From contig NC_089543.1 in assembly GCF_040115645.1 (NCBI RefSeq), positions 1,922,001 through 1,986,000 on the forward strand: DNA of 64,000 nucleotides. The letters run 5' to 3'. Every line of letters begins with the position of its first letter. The stretch's first letter is position 1. This DNA comes from Euwallacea fornicatus (Eukaryota; Arthropoda; Insecta; Coleoptera; Curculionidae). Shown here piece by piece: positions 11,105 through 25,618 of this stretch. Under the pieces are notes generated by a model. It had not been told where the DNA came from, did not search any database, and saw only the letters and a program-made list of their open reading frames with translations. Both the position numbers and the translations under genes were made by a program.

Positions 11105-14100
11105 TATGTCCATAAGTAGCTAACTTGTATTTGCTTTGGGAATGGAAACCTTATTTTCGTTTGTTACACTGAGAAATCTTTAAATTAAATTAAATTCGTC
11201 TGAAAAATTCTTTGAGACTTAAAGATCGTATAAAAATTTCTGGAGGAAATCCGCGAAACTTGCGAGGTGAGAAATATATTCTAATAAAAAGAGAAACGTA
11301 TATTCTTGAGAAGCACCATTAAGTCCATTCGGGCTCTTAGGAGTACCTACTCAAGTCGGTATTCACAAGAGTAAACAAGCTTATTAAGACGTAAATAGTA
11401 TAAATTGAGGGAGTCTTTTTAAAGCTGCTATAAAATATAACTGAAAGATAATATTAAGTATACTTGAACTGGTTACCTGACACAAGGATTAACTTAGGGT
11501 CTTTCAAACTGAATTTTATGTGTGGCAATAACAGAAGCAGAGATTCGCGGACGTATACATTTCATCCTTCCAGACCAACCGGAAATTAATTTCCAGTGGT
11601 TGCGGGCACTTTACATGGTGAATTTGATCGGCACCCCTCGTGACTGCATTTTTCGACGTGCCTTTAGTACCTTCCGAATATTAAAACAATTTTAAAAGCA
11701 GTAAAGTAGGTGTTTTTCTCGAAACGTAAAACTGCAGAATACAGAGGTATTTTTTTGAATGAACACTTATTCTTAATATATTTGTAAAAAATCCGCACAG
11801 CATTCAACACATCCGAGAAATTCGCTTTAAACTCGGCGCAAATTCAGTTTTAACTTACGTCATTAATCAACGTGGCATCAACCTCCAGCAGATAAATCAA
11901 ACCTAGTTTTATTACCCCTGGTATGTTTAGCGTGCCTGAAACTTTTAGCGGTAACTGTTTGAAAACTGTGTTAGCGTTCGACAGCGCTTCCTAAAGTTGA
12001 TTACTGATTTTTCTGGTCCTAGCTACACAAAGAACCACTATTCTCAGTACCACTTTTACCTGCTCAAAATGGGGTTGGTTCCCTATAAAAACAACTTGCA
12101 AATAAAAAGCCTTATCTTATTCGTCTTACTCTTTAGAGGATCCTGATGCGACACTCTTGTGCTCTTGCGCAAGGGCCTTCATTGATTTGTACAAAGTTGT
12201 CTGGGAAGCTGCGACAGTCTTAGGAATGGGAATATCGACCTCATAATATAATATTGAAATTTTTAATCATATCAATGTTCACGTAAAAGGGCACACATGC
12301 CAATTTCATCCTTGCGTAACAGCTGACGCAGGTCGGACCATTTACTGCAAATATCCCTTGAGGATAAGTGGGTGTAGGTATAACTACAACAGTTGTACAT
12401 CAAAGTTATTAAAAAGCTGCGAGGCAAATCGCCATTCCAGCCGGGGGCCTATGGAGAGCATCGATCCGATTCCCCGTCCCTACTAGTACGAGGAAAAATT
12501 GAAAACAACAGGGAATGGATTAGAGTACATTTCAATTCACCTAGTGACCTGATTTCGTTATATAACTAAGGTCTTGAACATCCGGATAAACCTCATTAAA
12601 TAATGATGTCATCATTCCTAGTATGGTTTGTAGTAAGGTCGTGTAAAATACAGCCACATTTCCTACATATGAATTATTTAAATCCACATTGGGGCAATTT
12701 TCGTTGGGATAAAAAATCGCGAAAATTGCTAATAAAATAAACATATAACTATTGCTTCAAAATAAAAGACTACTATGAAATTGAACAAAAATACATTTAA
12801 ATTTTCCGCACTGTCTAAGGTATTAAACGAAGCTTAACATTGCTAGACGGCTCATGGATAACTCTTAAGGCTTTTTAAATTTTAAAAAATCCTCAATACC
12901 TTCAATAATCTTATAAAACGGGAAATATCAAGAAATTTCCCAAATTCGGAAGTTTACTGCGGGGCACCCAAAACCCTTTGATAAGCGACTCACTTTGTGC
13001 TCCAAACTATTCTTCAAAGGTTATAGAAAACCATTTTCTAAAGACCTTTCTAAAATTTTCTTTAAATTGCAAACATTTTCTGAAAAAAATTAGATTGCAT
13101 CCTTAACAACTGAAAAGTAGACTTAGAAATGTATGAATTCAATTCGATACAAATAATTAAATAAAATAATATCTAGATATTCTTTTGAAAAATCCCTTAA
13201 GGACAGATAATCTTGTACCATCTTCGAGCCTTTGGAAATACCTCCTCATATTACCATTTCTAGTACCCATAGCGTGTAGTATTGCACCGTCCCCCTTTGT
13301 TATAAATTATTTAGTTGTGAATCTGAATAATTATATGGAGAGTAAAAATAAAAATTTCTACTCTTTAAAATAACATTCGAGAAAACTATGATACACAACC
13401 ACTGCTCGAAACTGAAACGATCCCCAGCCTACGATCAAGAATACAATTTAAAAAAAACCAACCCAATTTTCCATCTTGTCCATGGTAATAAAGGAAGCTC
13501 AACATCCTCTTAAAAAGCGATCACCTCAAAGTTTTTTATATGTTTTCAACTTTTTTAATGCGGCTGCAGATAAAACTTAACTTTAACTTAATAGTGGCAA
13601 ACTCAGGCCAGCTAAATTCAGCTCTTTTTATGAAATTCCCTTTAAAAAGGGTGAAAAAGGCTACAAATCAGAGATGTTTCCAGCAAAACAGCACTGATAC
13701 AAAATACAAAAAGAAAAGCTTTAAATCGCTTCTGAAAGTGAGTACAAATTTTACGGCCCGTCCACTTCCCCAGGAAAACTGTCTGGTTCAGATCGACCCT
13801 CTCAAGAGATTTAGTTCAAGTTAGCGGTTCACAAAAATATTTTTTTTTGCAGGATGTGTTATAAATTTCCATCAAAAACGTAGGGATTAGTGACTATAGA
13901 TCAAATAAGTTGGATTACGCCAACACTTACTCGTGCGTTGGGACTTCCCGTTCAATAAGAATAAGCAATTTGTTCCTCCGCTAGCAGATTTCATTGAACG
14001 CGTTATCTTAGCCTTCGAGACATTAATTAATAACTGCTTTAAAGTGTTTTTCTTAGACAAGTAGGAAGTGGGTGCTTATCTAAACATCCTTCTTCTCGGA

Positions 14101-14800
14101 GAATCCCTATTAAACGTAGCAAATCGATTTGTTAGCTAGAAAAGTGGAGGTCATTACCTACCCACATGCTTCTTTAGCCATATTGATCCTTCCCAAACCT
14201 AACTAATTCTTCTCCAAAACCTTTTAATTCCTGAAAAGATTATATATTAAATTTGTCGATTCTAAAATTTCTTTGCTTCTTCAGATTCCACCGAATTTAA
14301 AGCTTTGATAACAACTACAACTCTACAAGTCCTGGATACTCTTCAAGTTTTGTTTTTGAGAACACAACCATTCAAACGAAAATAATACCCAACATTTATC
14401 TTCTATTTATGTTTTTAAATTATTGTTAAGCCAAAACAAGGATTTCCAATTCCTAAACAACAAAGTTTCACGCCAGAGCAAACGTCTCATGAAACTTTCT
14501 TAAGCACTTTCAAAGCGAACCAACTCAACCAACTTTCTTGCTTTTTTTTTATTTGTTGAAATCTTCACATCACATCTTAGTAAAAAGAGACTATTACAGC
14601 ATGTCCCCAAAATAACACCAGAAATGTTTCATGCGAAAATATACTCATTTAACTCATTTTATCCATATGCGACCATATTTTTAGTGATATAGGGCATCAA
14701 AATTAATTAAAAAATATTTTTTTGTTATATAATTTTGTAACGATTTGTAACATTTTGATTCAACCTACATGGTGTGTCAAAAAATATAGTCAAAGCAAGG
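11105..14800. other. Gene-poor region, no supported gene
   Basis: Only weak open frames occur. One at 12541-12744 (minus, 67 codons) opens with a hydrophobic stretch like a signal peptide (MFILLAIFAIFYP) but has no recognisable family. One at 13540-13824 (plus, 94 codons) is basic and serine/threonine-rich and precedes the tacc exons on the same strand; it could be an upstream exon, but no splice join connects it convincingly. Confidence 0.4.
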
Positions 14801-15145
14801 GTGTCCTGGACGCAATTTGAAATAGATGAAAATAAGGTCCAAAAATAGTATAAATGAGAGACATAATGTTGAAAAATCCCTTGATTTAAAAACGTTAGCA
14901 CAAAGATTCTGGGGAATTTGGACTTTTAAATTCTGTAAAAGCAGGATGAAAAGTAAAGAAAGTGGAAATGAAAAAAAACTTTCAAAAAATTCCTGGGATT
15001 AAAAATATTGTAATAAGAACGAAACTTTTCAGGTCGTTATTAGGTCACGTCAGGTAAATCATTCGAATTCAATTGGCACATTTTACTTTATACCTAAGAA
15101 GTTTACTGTGCCCTTTAGTCCACGTTTTCCAGGACACCCCCGAAT
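14801..15145. repeat. Possible remnant of a short inverted-repeat element
   Basis: GGGTGTCCTGGACG near 14803 is mirrored by TTTTCCAGGACACCC near 15130, about 330 bases apart. Similarity fades within about 15 bases inside each end, and no clear target duplication is visible, so this is only a candidate MITE remnant. Confidence 0.3.
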
Positions 15146-16591
15146 ATCTCGGGAAAAATCCAAAGGAAGTCAATTATAAATTACGAAAAAACTTTAAAAA
15201 ATAAAACATTTTCTCAAACAAGTATTTGATTTTGCTTAGTTATTTAACCATTTATAAATATTTAATATCAGATCCTGTAAATAATTCATATAGTGGCAGG
15301 GGAGTTTCAAGATGCATAAAACAATAAAAAGATTAAATTAAAGGAATATTAGTCAAACGACTTCAAAGACGAGTGGCCGATAAATTCCGAAAGAAGTCGG
15401 AGGATTTACATTTTCTTTAGTGGAAAGAAAACTGGACGAAATCAAAATTCTATTTTTGACTCATAAATAAATCATGAAGTTCTTATCCCTTCGCCTCACT
15501 TGCAGCAATAAAAAACAGAGTAGAAAGTAAGTTGTTTTATTACAAAAAACTAACTCATTCTTATAAGGAAATTAAACATGTGTTTCAAGAGAACGTTGTT
15601 ACACCCACTTTGTTTTCTGAAAAGAAAAATGAAGTTTCCACATAGTTAATACCCCTCTGCCTTATCCGTCGAAGATTCTAGAAAGAGGGTTATATTAAAA
15701 ATTCAAGAAAACTTACCAAATTGGGTGACTATAAAAAACTTGCATGACGTAATGATTATTTCGGTATGAGAACGATGCCGATAGAAATTGGGAAGTTGTT
15801 TTAATTGAAAGAAGAAAGTTTCTGCAGAGCTGTTTGCATCTTACTAAAGTATTTCAGCGGGAAAAGATCGAAAGTATAAAATAAGCATTAAGATGTTTAC
15901 GAGGATATTTGAAAGCAAACTCAATAACTGACTACAATAAAACATAATCTACCTGTTTTACATCTGTAAAACCCCGAGCTTTGCAAGACCCTTGGCTTAG
16001 AACTCACTTTATTCAACCTAATCCAGTTTCATATTAACACATTTTATACAAATTTAATAGCAGTCGTACTCGGTCACATGATCGACATTAAGGTTTTGTG
16101 CGTTATAAAGATCAGCCATGTAGAAAGTTTTATGCTTTAATCATTCCTAAATTTAAAATAAATGGTTTACCGTTGGGTCCATCAATTATTGAGTATACAA
16201 GTACCTAACCAACTTACGTAGGTAGTACCTATTCAGTTATATTTATACCTTTGGCAACTAAAGGTATTTTATAGATAAACAAAGTATTTGTGAATATATT
16301 TGTGCTCGTGTTAATATTGCCCCATTTCGATATGGAATATGTAACAAATATTATTGCAAAATACATTAGGGTATGTTTCCATAATCAGCTAGTTGGCTAT
16401 TTTTCAAATTTCCATGTGGCCTTTTACATTGCGAATGCGCTAATGATTAGATGGCCAATCAACTATCAAAATAACACATATCCATCGGTATAAAAAAGTA
16501 ATTGCATTTTTATTTTAAATATTATCATTAATTTTAATCTCAAATTATTAATAAATTGAAAACTTTTCATATGTTTGTATGTTCCTAATAG

Positions 16592-16643
16592 GGAAGGGAC
16601 AGTGTTGAAAATTTGGAATGTTGTGACGAAGATTTGACTGGAG
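16592..16643 (+). CDS. tacc: tacc small acidic exon (tentative)
   Basis: A 52-base exon with acceptor CCTAATAG and donor GTAAGTAT. It reads GRDSVENLECCDEDLTG and joins at phase 1 to the 41-base exon at 19543-19583, giving an open frame into the coiled-coil exons. The frame agreement over three exons supports it, but it has no recognisable domain. The intron to the next exon is 2.9 kb. Confidence 0.6.
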
Positions 16644-19600
16644 GTAAGTATCTGAAACTCATTTTTTTATACTTCGTTTAGAGAAATTCTCATCCTGTAC
16701 TCCCACGGCAATGGCCTATGCAGATATTAGGAAGCAAAATGAAATACATCTAAATTTTTATGTCAAACATATTCCATTTGATTGAGAAATCTCCAGTATT
16801 GTTCAAAAATTGAAAAATAAGAAAAATTTGACTAACCTACATCTGTCTGTAAAAAATTAAGTGTTGAAGCTTCTCATATTTACAAACCCCGGACAAGATA
16901 CCTCAATTGAGAACCGGACCCCTTGAAATTGTATACTCCTTGTTTATAACATAATGCTTAGTATTAATATTTGATATTCCATATAAATATACTAGAAATA
17001 TCTATAATATCTATAGCATTATGCAATAAAATTATAATTTTCTGAACTTTTGGTATGAATGCGGTCCATTCTAGATCGGCTATCGGAACAAGCTTGCAAA
17101 ACTATAATTAATCTTCATACCTGTAAATATGGCAAATCTTCAATTAATCATTAAATTTTCAAGCGCAAGAGCGCTGGGAATGAAGTCTGAGGGACATATA
17201 TTTTTGAGAACCCTTCAATATTACAAAAATAAAGAATGGAGGCGACCTCCGCTTCTCTCGGTAAACTAAGCACTAAAATATATCACACGATTAATTTATA
17301 ATATTTTTTTAGAACAATCGATCCACAAATTTTCGAGATATCGATGGCCAAAATTTAAAAAATCGGAAAAGTACAATGCTACGCTCAGTGGAAAGTTTGA
17401 AAAATAATAAAAAGATGCAGAAGCAAGCCAAAAATGTGTTATATTTTTTAGACCAACAACTGGTTAACAAATTCTTCAAGAAACCCAAAAAGGAGGTTGC
17501 TAGGTACCAACTCCCATATGTCGGTTGGTTTATGTAAATATGTCGATAATTACTTTCTTAGAGACAATGAGAATTACAAAATTGGTTACATAAGAAAAAA
17601 CTATTATTTTTGGAATCTTTTATTATATTGTAAACGTCGTTAATGAATTATTTTTATTTCTCGTAGTGTTATGAAAAACATAAAATTGGCGAAAGCCTTC
17701 AATCAAAAACATCTTAAAAACTCTCAATGTGGGAAAGAAAACTTGCTACGTCCGTAGGTACACAACTGATATATTTCTAAGGATCAACTTGCAATTTTGA
17801 GTGTTCGGTTGGTAATTAAAACAAGACAATACTCGGCATTTGTTTCCTTTTGTATACACCGTTTCCCTGTACAATATTGGGTTATTTACTTATTTTATGT
17901 ACCAAACACCTTAACAATATCCTATACAGCTTATAAAATGCTGTACTCTCTTCTTGTTGATTGCATTTAGTAAAAGGAGCAATAAATTTGGAACCTATTT
18001 CGATACAATACAGGGTATTCATAAATATTATGTACGTACATACAGAAGTTTGTATAAACGTAGGGCCGCATACTTTCGTTATTTATCTACAGAGTATTCA
18101 AATTTCAGAAATGTTTCAATTTTTTCTTTAGAGCTCCTGCATTTATTTAGATATTTAGCTAAAATTTTAAATTGCGACAATTTAACCGTACTTATTGTAC
18201 ATCTAAAAATCATACTAGTTTGTTGTGTGCGAAAAATGCTTTGCTTAAAAAATATCATGGTAACAAGCACCATTTAGGCCAGTTTTAAAATGGTTTTGAA
18301 TTTTTCGAAAACTGGGTGTCATACAAAAAAATTGAAAGTGAACTTTTTCTTCCATATTGACTGATGAATCCAAAACTAATTTTTATTTTATGAAAAAGCC
18401 GTAACGTATCAATTGTTTCTCTCAAAATAGTCAAGGACGTGTGCTAGGAGGGACACGGCTAACAAAACTAAAAATGTATTTTCATTCAAAAATGTTCTTA
18501 AAAGTTAACGCGTACAACACTTCATTGAAAAATCTCCAGCCGTTCGAGAACGATAAATTTTGTTTTCCAAAATTTTTACACCTTGTTTTTCGGTAATAAA
18601 GCCTTTTTCGAATATAACTTTTATAGCCAGTTATTGTTACTGTTTGATATAATATATATGATCAAAAATTGTGATAATTAAAATTTGGAACACCCTATAT
18701 AGAACATGTGCAACTAACCCTCAATAACCCTGTATAGAACATGCTCGATTGAATCGAAAATGTCGGCCATGGAATGGATTCCACAAAAACGAGTACATAT
18801 ATACTTTGCAGTTGATTTGATTATGAGTAAAAATTTCAGTTCACTTGGTATACCACAAAGCAAGAAATTAATCGTAATCAATGGCAGCACAACAATCATA
18901 AAATCTTTCCCGAAAATTATTTCTCTCACATTTCCGGAATGAATCATGAATGAATTGGTCCTAATATAACAGTAAACAGTACATCTAGCTGCGACATCTA
19001 TAGGCACGCATGCTGCATTTCAGTGACGTCTACAATTTTTGACGTTTTGTCGGAAAGTTATTGGTCTAATGTCGGATTTACTTATTTTTTACAGATGTTA
19101 TTAATTATGTGATTTTTAATGAAAATAGAGTCTCCCTTGGTATTAAAAACATTCCCGCCTCTAGTACAACATACAAACTAATTAGCCAAATAATTACTTC
19201 ACTAATTCAAGTCATGACAGCATTGCGCCAGCAAATGTAAAAATTTTGCTTCAGAGACCCAAGAACCCACTGTGGAAGCTCACAACCCAGATTTATCACA
19301 TGAAGGGTGAGATTGAACAAGCTAATTAAGTCCTTGTCATCACTTGGTCAACATTTTTTCCAGTGATAACTTATCTCCCAAGATCTCAGAATTACTTGGT
19401 ACAGTATTACTAAGCCATGAGGTATGCCAAAATTCCCATTCAGTAAAAGGTAGAGTATTGAACATTTCTATATTTATTTTCTTCAACTCATAACTTTAAT
19501 TAAAAATGAGTCTATCTACAATCCCGAATTTTTTCATTACAGAAACTAGCCTTAATAAAAAGACGGTGTTAATATTGTCGCAGGTATGTAAAGTCAAGAA

Positions 19601-21111
19601 AAAAATTACCAGGTGTTAATTGTGCTTTCAGAATAGTATGGAAGAACTAAGTAACACTCAATTACAAATGTCTAACATACAAGAAAAATCAAGCTTAGAG
19701 TTTGAAATTCGAGCAAAGAGTGATCTCAAAAACCAGAAACAAACCCACAATAATGACCAGTCTATTAAGGCTGAGATATCTCGATATCAGTAAGTAATTT
19801 ATTAAAAGAAAGTAGGTAAAATTATAATCATTATTTATAATTCTATTTATTTCCTATATAGTTGTATAGTTTTTGTATGTAGTAAGAGTAAGTAACATTT
19901 CTGCTCTACATTGAACATGTTTCATTTATTATATATGTACCTGCAAATTATCCCAAATTCATAAATTTTATACAGGATTATATGATTTTGCTGATATGAC
20001 ACCAATTGTCTCAGTGAAAACTTGAGCATTAAAAAAAAATAAAAATGACTAGAGCAAATATAAAATATTTTCAAATGGTTTGTCCATTTTCATAAAATAC
20101 TTCACTTTTCTATATTTAACCTACCATATATCTCCTTTATTAACCATATTGTGCATTGTAAGAGTGTCCACTGTTTATGTGGGGTGTTTTATTTAGATAT
20201 ACTCATAATTGTTATTTTAGAAATGGTTAGAGATACAAAATGTATTCAATATGACACCAGTTGCTACAATGTTTTTTTTTTGTTAATAAATATTGTTGGA
20301 AAGCAAGTTAAACTCTCCTTGATGTGGTGAAAAACACCAGATCTGCACTGGTCTTACTATTTCAAAAAATCTCTGAAGCCAAAAATAATTTGGTAAGCAA
20401 AGTCTAGAAAAATTTCATCTTTTTTCCTTTTTAACCGATTTTGTAACTCTTATTTTTTGGAGATAACAAATACTGGACACATCTAAATAAAACAGCTTGT
20501 GTTTACTTTATATTACAAAAAATTCCCCCTTCATAGGAAACTGTTATCTGATTATGAAAAGACAATATCAGATCAGAGTTCTGAACTAGAAAAACTTAAA
20601 CAGGAGCATGAAACTACAAGTAGGCATTTCGCCACACTGGAGTTGGCTTTTTCTGACGTCTTACAGTAAGTTTACTTTAGGGTCATTTTCCCGATAATAT
20701 TTTAATTTATCACACTCATCAGAAAATATGACAGAAGCAAAATAATAGTGGACGGTTTTAAAAGTAATGAAGAAGCTTTAACACAGAATCTCCAGATCGC
20801 CGAAGAAAAATTGAAACAAAATGAGGCCAAGTATGAATCTTTGAAGACATACGCAAAATCTCAAATTGAAAAGTGAGTTCTTTTAAATTAACAAAATCAG
20901 CAAATGCCAACTTCTTCAATTTTATTCCAGGTGTAATATAGAAATATTAAATGTTAGAGATAAGTATGAATATGAGAGTAGTAAATTAAGGGCACTGATA
21001 AAGCGTTTGGAGATTAAATGTTCCTCATTAGAAACTTCGTTAAACCAAAAAACAGAGGAATGCCAACAATTATCAGCCTTGTGTGATGATATCACTGGAA
21101 AACAAGTTTAA
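16592..21111 (+). CDS. tacc: TACC (transforming acidic coiled-coil protein), 3' part
   Basis: TACC proteins bind the microtubule polymerase XMAP215/Msps and load it at centrosomes and spindles. Exons seen: 16592-16643, 19543-19583, 19632-19789, 20537-20665, 20723-20872, 20931-21111 (stop TAA at 21109). All joins have AG/GT borders and keep one frame (711 bases, 236 residues plus stop). The C-terminal about 190 residues match the TACC domain: SDYEKTISDQ, a FSDVLQKYDRSK segment, GFKSNEEAL, YESLKTYAKSQIEK, and a terminal NQKTEECQQLSALCDDI. The region is a continuous heptad coiled coil. The two upstream exons are short, acidic and less certain. The N-terminal exons and start codon were not found and must lie upstream. 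Confidence is high for the domain, moderate for the first two exons. Confidence 0.88.
16644..19542. other. Intron of tacc with transposon-like ends
   Basis: A 2.9-kb intron if the exon at 16592-16643 is real. It contains a CAGGGTATTC terminus after TA at 18009-18010, a CACCCTATATAGAACATG terminus at 18691-18708, and a similar CCCTGTATAGAACATG at 18730-18745. The ends do not pair well with each other. A CRE-like TGACGTC occurs near 19023. A 97-codon minus-strand frame at 18714-19007 is unrecognised. Confidence 0.45.
19632..21111 (+). CDS. tacc: tacc TACC-domain exons
   Basis: Four exons encode the conserved dimeric coiled coil. The donor and acceptor borders are canonical (for example CA|GTAAGT at 19789 and CATAG|G at 20537). 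Introns of 57 and 58 bases separate the last three exons, at the usual insect minimum. The final exon ends in the family's CDD(L/I) tail followed by a five-residue extension and stop. Confidence 0.9.
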
Positions 21112-24100
21112 ATTATCTAGTTAGTTATTTTTTAAGTGCAACATAATCATCAAAACCGCAAAAATGTCAGTTTGTTGCTTATTAAATAACTGTTGTGCTT
21201 TAAGGTTTGCGTTTAATTCAAGTGATTCTCACTAAACCAAAACTGATATTTTTAAGGTTTAGCTTATCCAAATATATTTTGTGATTATTCTTAATGAACA
21301 ATGATTCATACAACATTTTTTATATTTTCATATTTACTTTTTTATTGTTGTTAATTTATATTTTTATAATGGTTTTTTCATTGTAATATAACTGAAAATA
21401 CTTAAAAAAATAGAGTAAATCGTAATGTAAGAATTTTCTCATCTCATATTAATATTTCTTTAAATTCCAATGAAACCATTTTCTCAATGTTTTTCATAGT
21501 TATGCTGTACATATGAGATATCCAGAAAATAAGTTCTGATGGGCCGCTTCTGCTCTTTTCAAGTAGGAGAGAACCCTCAGGTATCATTTACTTACAATTC
21601 TTAAGTATAGAAAAATAAAAATTGATGGAATCTTTATGCATATTTGAAACTTATTTTCTGGCCACAAAACGCCGTGAGGTAGCAATAATACTTCAATTCT
21701 ATTGACGTCAACTTTACAACTTAATATAGTGTTGAATCGCGGTATTAATCCGAAATTTTAGACCTACAGTATTGGTGGAGACTCTTGTTCAGTCATTTTA
21801 GACGTTCAGGGAACTTAAACAGTTAGGAAGCGATGATAACAACCCAGACAACTTAGTTGATGAAAGTTGCCTTTGTAATACGTTATTGGAGGTATGTGTA
21901 ATAATTGTGGTAATCTGCTTCACGCTGTTAACAGTTACTTCGAATATTAGCGTTAAATATGTTATGGAAACGTATTGTAGTGACAAAATTATTTATTTTT
22001 CCACTGGTGTGGAATTCTAATATTAGTCTAAATAAAGCACCGTATTACATTGTATTTATTCAAATGTATATTTTGGCTTATGTATTATAAATTTAAAATT
22101 CGGTAGCAATATTTTTAATATACAGGTACTTTGTTTTTTATAAATATTTATTTTTTTATTCACTTAAATTGTTATTTATTATTACTCGGAATTCCTCAGT
22201 ATTTTCAAGGTTAATACAGTGAATCATGTGGTGAATTCTGATTAGTTAGCCACGGGTTCAGGATAGAATAATAATATAAATTATCCACCTACATGATTGT
22301 TTGCCACTAAGATTCAATTTAAATTCCTTAATGAAAATTCAAGGTAGCAACAATGAATGGACAGTTCGTATAAATGATATTTGCACATTATGAACTACAA
22401 AGTTTCGATTTTATTGAGATAATCATCGAGTAGTAAATATAAGTAAAAAATGGTATCTATTCTTGAAGAGAAGACTGTTGATAATAAGGAAAAAGAAATA
22501 AGGATTTGAAAAATATAATTATATATATGGGCTAAACTCCATACTACTCATCTAATAAAAGTAGAAATTTCGCTGCCTTTAACAACAAAGCAAGATTCTG
22601 TTCGTTCCCTCTCTGCTAATTTGCATCTTCTATAAATACAAGAACTTTAACTGACAAGTTAAATATCCTAGTATTTGGGTTAACTTATAAAGCAACTTAC
22701 TAGATTTATACTCAAAACCCCCGTGAGCATGTCACGTGTTTCGCTCTATATATACATAACATAAGTACATATTGTATGCTTCCTTTCTGTAAGTAATATA
22801 CTCAGTTTTGCGCATTTACACGAACATCTAAAGAGCAAATTTAGGTAAAATATTTCAAAAATTAACATTTGGCAATTCCTTAGAAAGTTTGTGTAACTGA
22901 ACAATAACTACTCTTAACGTGTAAGGTTATAAATTACTAGGTGCTAACTTATTAGATACATATTTTTAGGCTATATTTTCTGACAGAAACTCTTAGTAAA
23001 TAAATAATAACAACCTAGTCCAGTAATAATAATTCGATAGACTTGTCACCTTTTTATCAGGAAAAATTCAGTCCTGGATGTTAACATCTGTGTAAACATT
23101 TTTTAGCGACTTTATTCATTTTTTGATTGAGTGGAGGTGAGATCAACCACCAATTGAAATTCGAATAAATTGTACAGGGTATCGAAAATAAAATAATCCA
23201 AAAATGATTTAATATAAAAGTTGCCAGCCATATGTATGTGTCATATCTGTAATGTATCCAACGTAGTTATAGAGGACATAGAGGTTTCTCAAAGAATTAA
23301 TAGATACAGGGTTTAGCACTAAAATGTTTTCCTCATAACTTACCCTAGCTTTTTAAATATTATATTATTTAAATTAAATCTACACGCCATTCGAGGAAGA
23401 TACACAAATAGCAATGAAAAATGATCTTGTTTTTTAGTATCTTCTTTTCTTCCATTTTTTATGCCCTCACGGGATATCTAACCAGACCATCTATTCCATA
23501 GACATAGTGGTTTGCGTACTTAATTTAATCGATATTTGCTTCTACATAGAATACTGTTTTCTTTCTTTTTTAATTTCCAATCACTACTCTATGCGGGGAT
23601 TGTTTAAAAAGAAAAAATTAGTAAAATAGACAACTCAAATATAGAATAAAACGATTCACTACCATTGGAACTAAAAGGACATTACGCAATTGAAAGTGAT
23701 GCAAATGAACAAAATAAATGAATCTACGTCTGCACTTTATTAGTTAAAACATACATTTTGTATAAATGCTTTATACGTGTTCCAGGCTGCTCAAAATTGG
23801 GCACTGATTGTCTAATTAGTCAATCCTGCCTAGATGATATAAATGTTGGTGCAAGTCTCTCCTTCCAATGGTTTATAGGTTTCCTCGTTATCTTGATAAT
23901 TGTGCATTAAAAAATGCTACTTTACTCCCATTTATGCAACTTTCTATCTAGTTCCAGAAATTGCAATGAGAGTATTGAATTGGTAACGACCTTAGTAAAA
24001 TACAAAAAAAGTGCTCCAACTTTTGTATTAAACATTTAAATGCACATTTTAAAATGATATTTATTTGCCCTGTACTTACACATGCTTTTCCAAGACCTAA

Positions 24101-25616
24101 TGTTAATCAAATAGCTGGGGGGAATTATTTTGACTTCATATATTCAAAGCGTACAAGAAATATTTTTTCTGAATACAAATGTCACGGACTACCACATACG
24201 TACGTTTTCTACAATATTTTTACCATCTAATGTTAATACATTAGTAATGGGCTAAGTCCATTTCATTGCTTGTCTGAAATTAAAATAAAATCAAACAAGT
24301 GAATAAACAGTGGTTAAATACAAAGACTTAATTGTTTTAATAACGATCCAAGCTCAAATAAAATTCTTACTGTTTCTGTAAAACATATTTATTGGAAAAA
24401 TACACAAATACAAATGGCAGTGATTTAAATCTAATTTTGCGGTTACGATCTTTGATAACTGCGATTGTAAGCCGCCATTTAAGCGTGGAATTGAACGAAG
24501 AAAATGATTTATCGCAAATACTTAAACTTTATACAAAATACTTGCTGATTGTAATGTGAACAGAGATCAAAAAATATATTTTATATTTAAATAAAAAACC
24601 TCTTATGGCTGCCAAATAAATCACAAAACTACTTACGAAAAAGGAATGTAATTAACAGACTTAACCTTTACTTAAAAAAATTTACAAACCTAACTTACTT
24701 AATTTAAATACTTGCATAATAAACGAAACTGTCATTTAGGACTTCCCGGTTCAAATTAATAGTCTTTATAGTTAAATTAAAAAAAACTCATCAAAGAATA
24801 AATAACATTTTATTTAATTAGCTAACCAGAATCTTCCTGCTATCTTTGAGCTTAAAAATACTTATATACCTAAAACATAAACTAAGTAATTTCTTAATGT
24901 CTATATGAATTATTTGCACTCATTAGTGGAGCACATCGACCCTAGTTTGATTATGTGCTTAAAGGCTGTGCTAATAAAAAGCTGATGATGTCGACATGTT
25001 CTACTAAATAAATCAAGCTTTATAACTAATACGAAATCACATTATCATTAATAGGTATATTCTTTACCAACCAGTGAATCGTGAAAGATCCGAAGAACTA
25101 TTATTGTTTCTAAATAAGTCACATCGGATAGAACAGTCTATACGAGCTGAAACACACGTCATTTTATAGTGTTTTCACAGCCACCAGTGTAAGCTAACCT
25201 ACTCTTGAACTTATTAAATTCGTTATTTTTCATTTAGTATAAAAAGATTTTGATTTTCATAGTTATATATTTAGTCGATTCGTTTCGCAATGTGGACGGC
25301 TCTTAAGATTTAGAAATTGACCATTGCAATTGGAAAGCTGCAATAAATAAAGCGATAGAACACTATAAACTACTTAAGTTAAATAGTTACGCCCTATAAT
25401 GAATGCTAGAAAAAGTGGGAAAAAATTACATGACGTTTTACAAAAAATAGTTGATTTTGCTAAAATTCTGGATTCGTAAGTTATCGTAGGGACTTACCTA
25501 TTAGGACGACTCGTAAATTAAGTGAGTGTTTTCCAATATGTATTGCATCAGAGTTAATGCAAGAAATGAAGACGATGAGAATAAAGACATATATCTTGTA
25601 GAATGTTACCTTATTA
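21112..25616. other. tacc 3' flank and intergenic DNA
   Basis: AT-rich DNA holding the tacc 3' UTR near its left side. No further gene was recognised. A CAGGGTATCG terminus after TA at 23173-23174 is a likely solo transposon end. Open frames are short and unrecognised. Confidence 0.45.
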
Positions 25617-25618
25617 TA

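Noticed and set aside
16290..16493. 67-codon frame before the first tacc exon
   Set aside because: A GTATAA donor in the right phase exists, but the hydrophobic peptide does not resemble TACC and no upstream acceptor is convincing.
18011..18700. Single transposon from CAGGGTATTC to CACCCTATATA
   Set aside because: The two ends do not pair beyond the first few bases, so they are treated as separate remnants.
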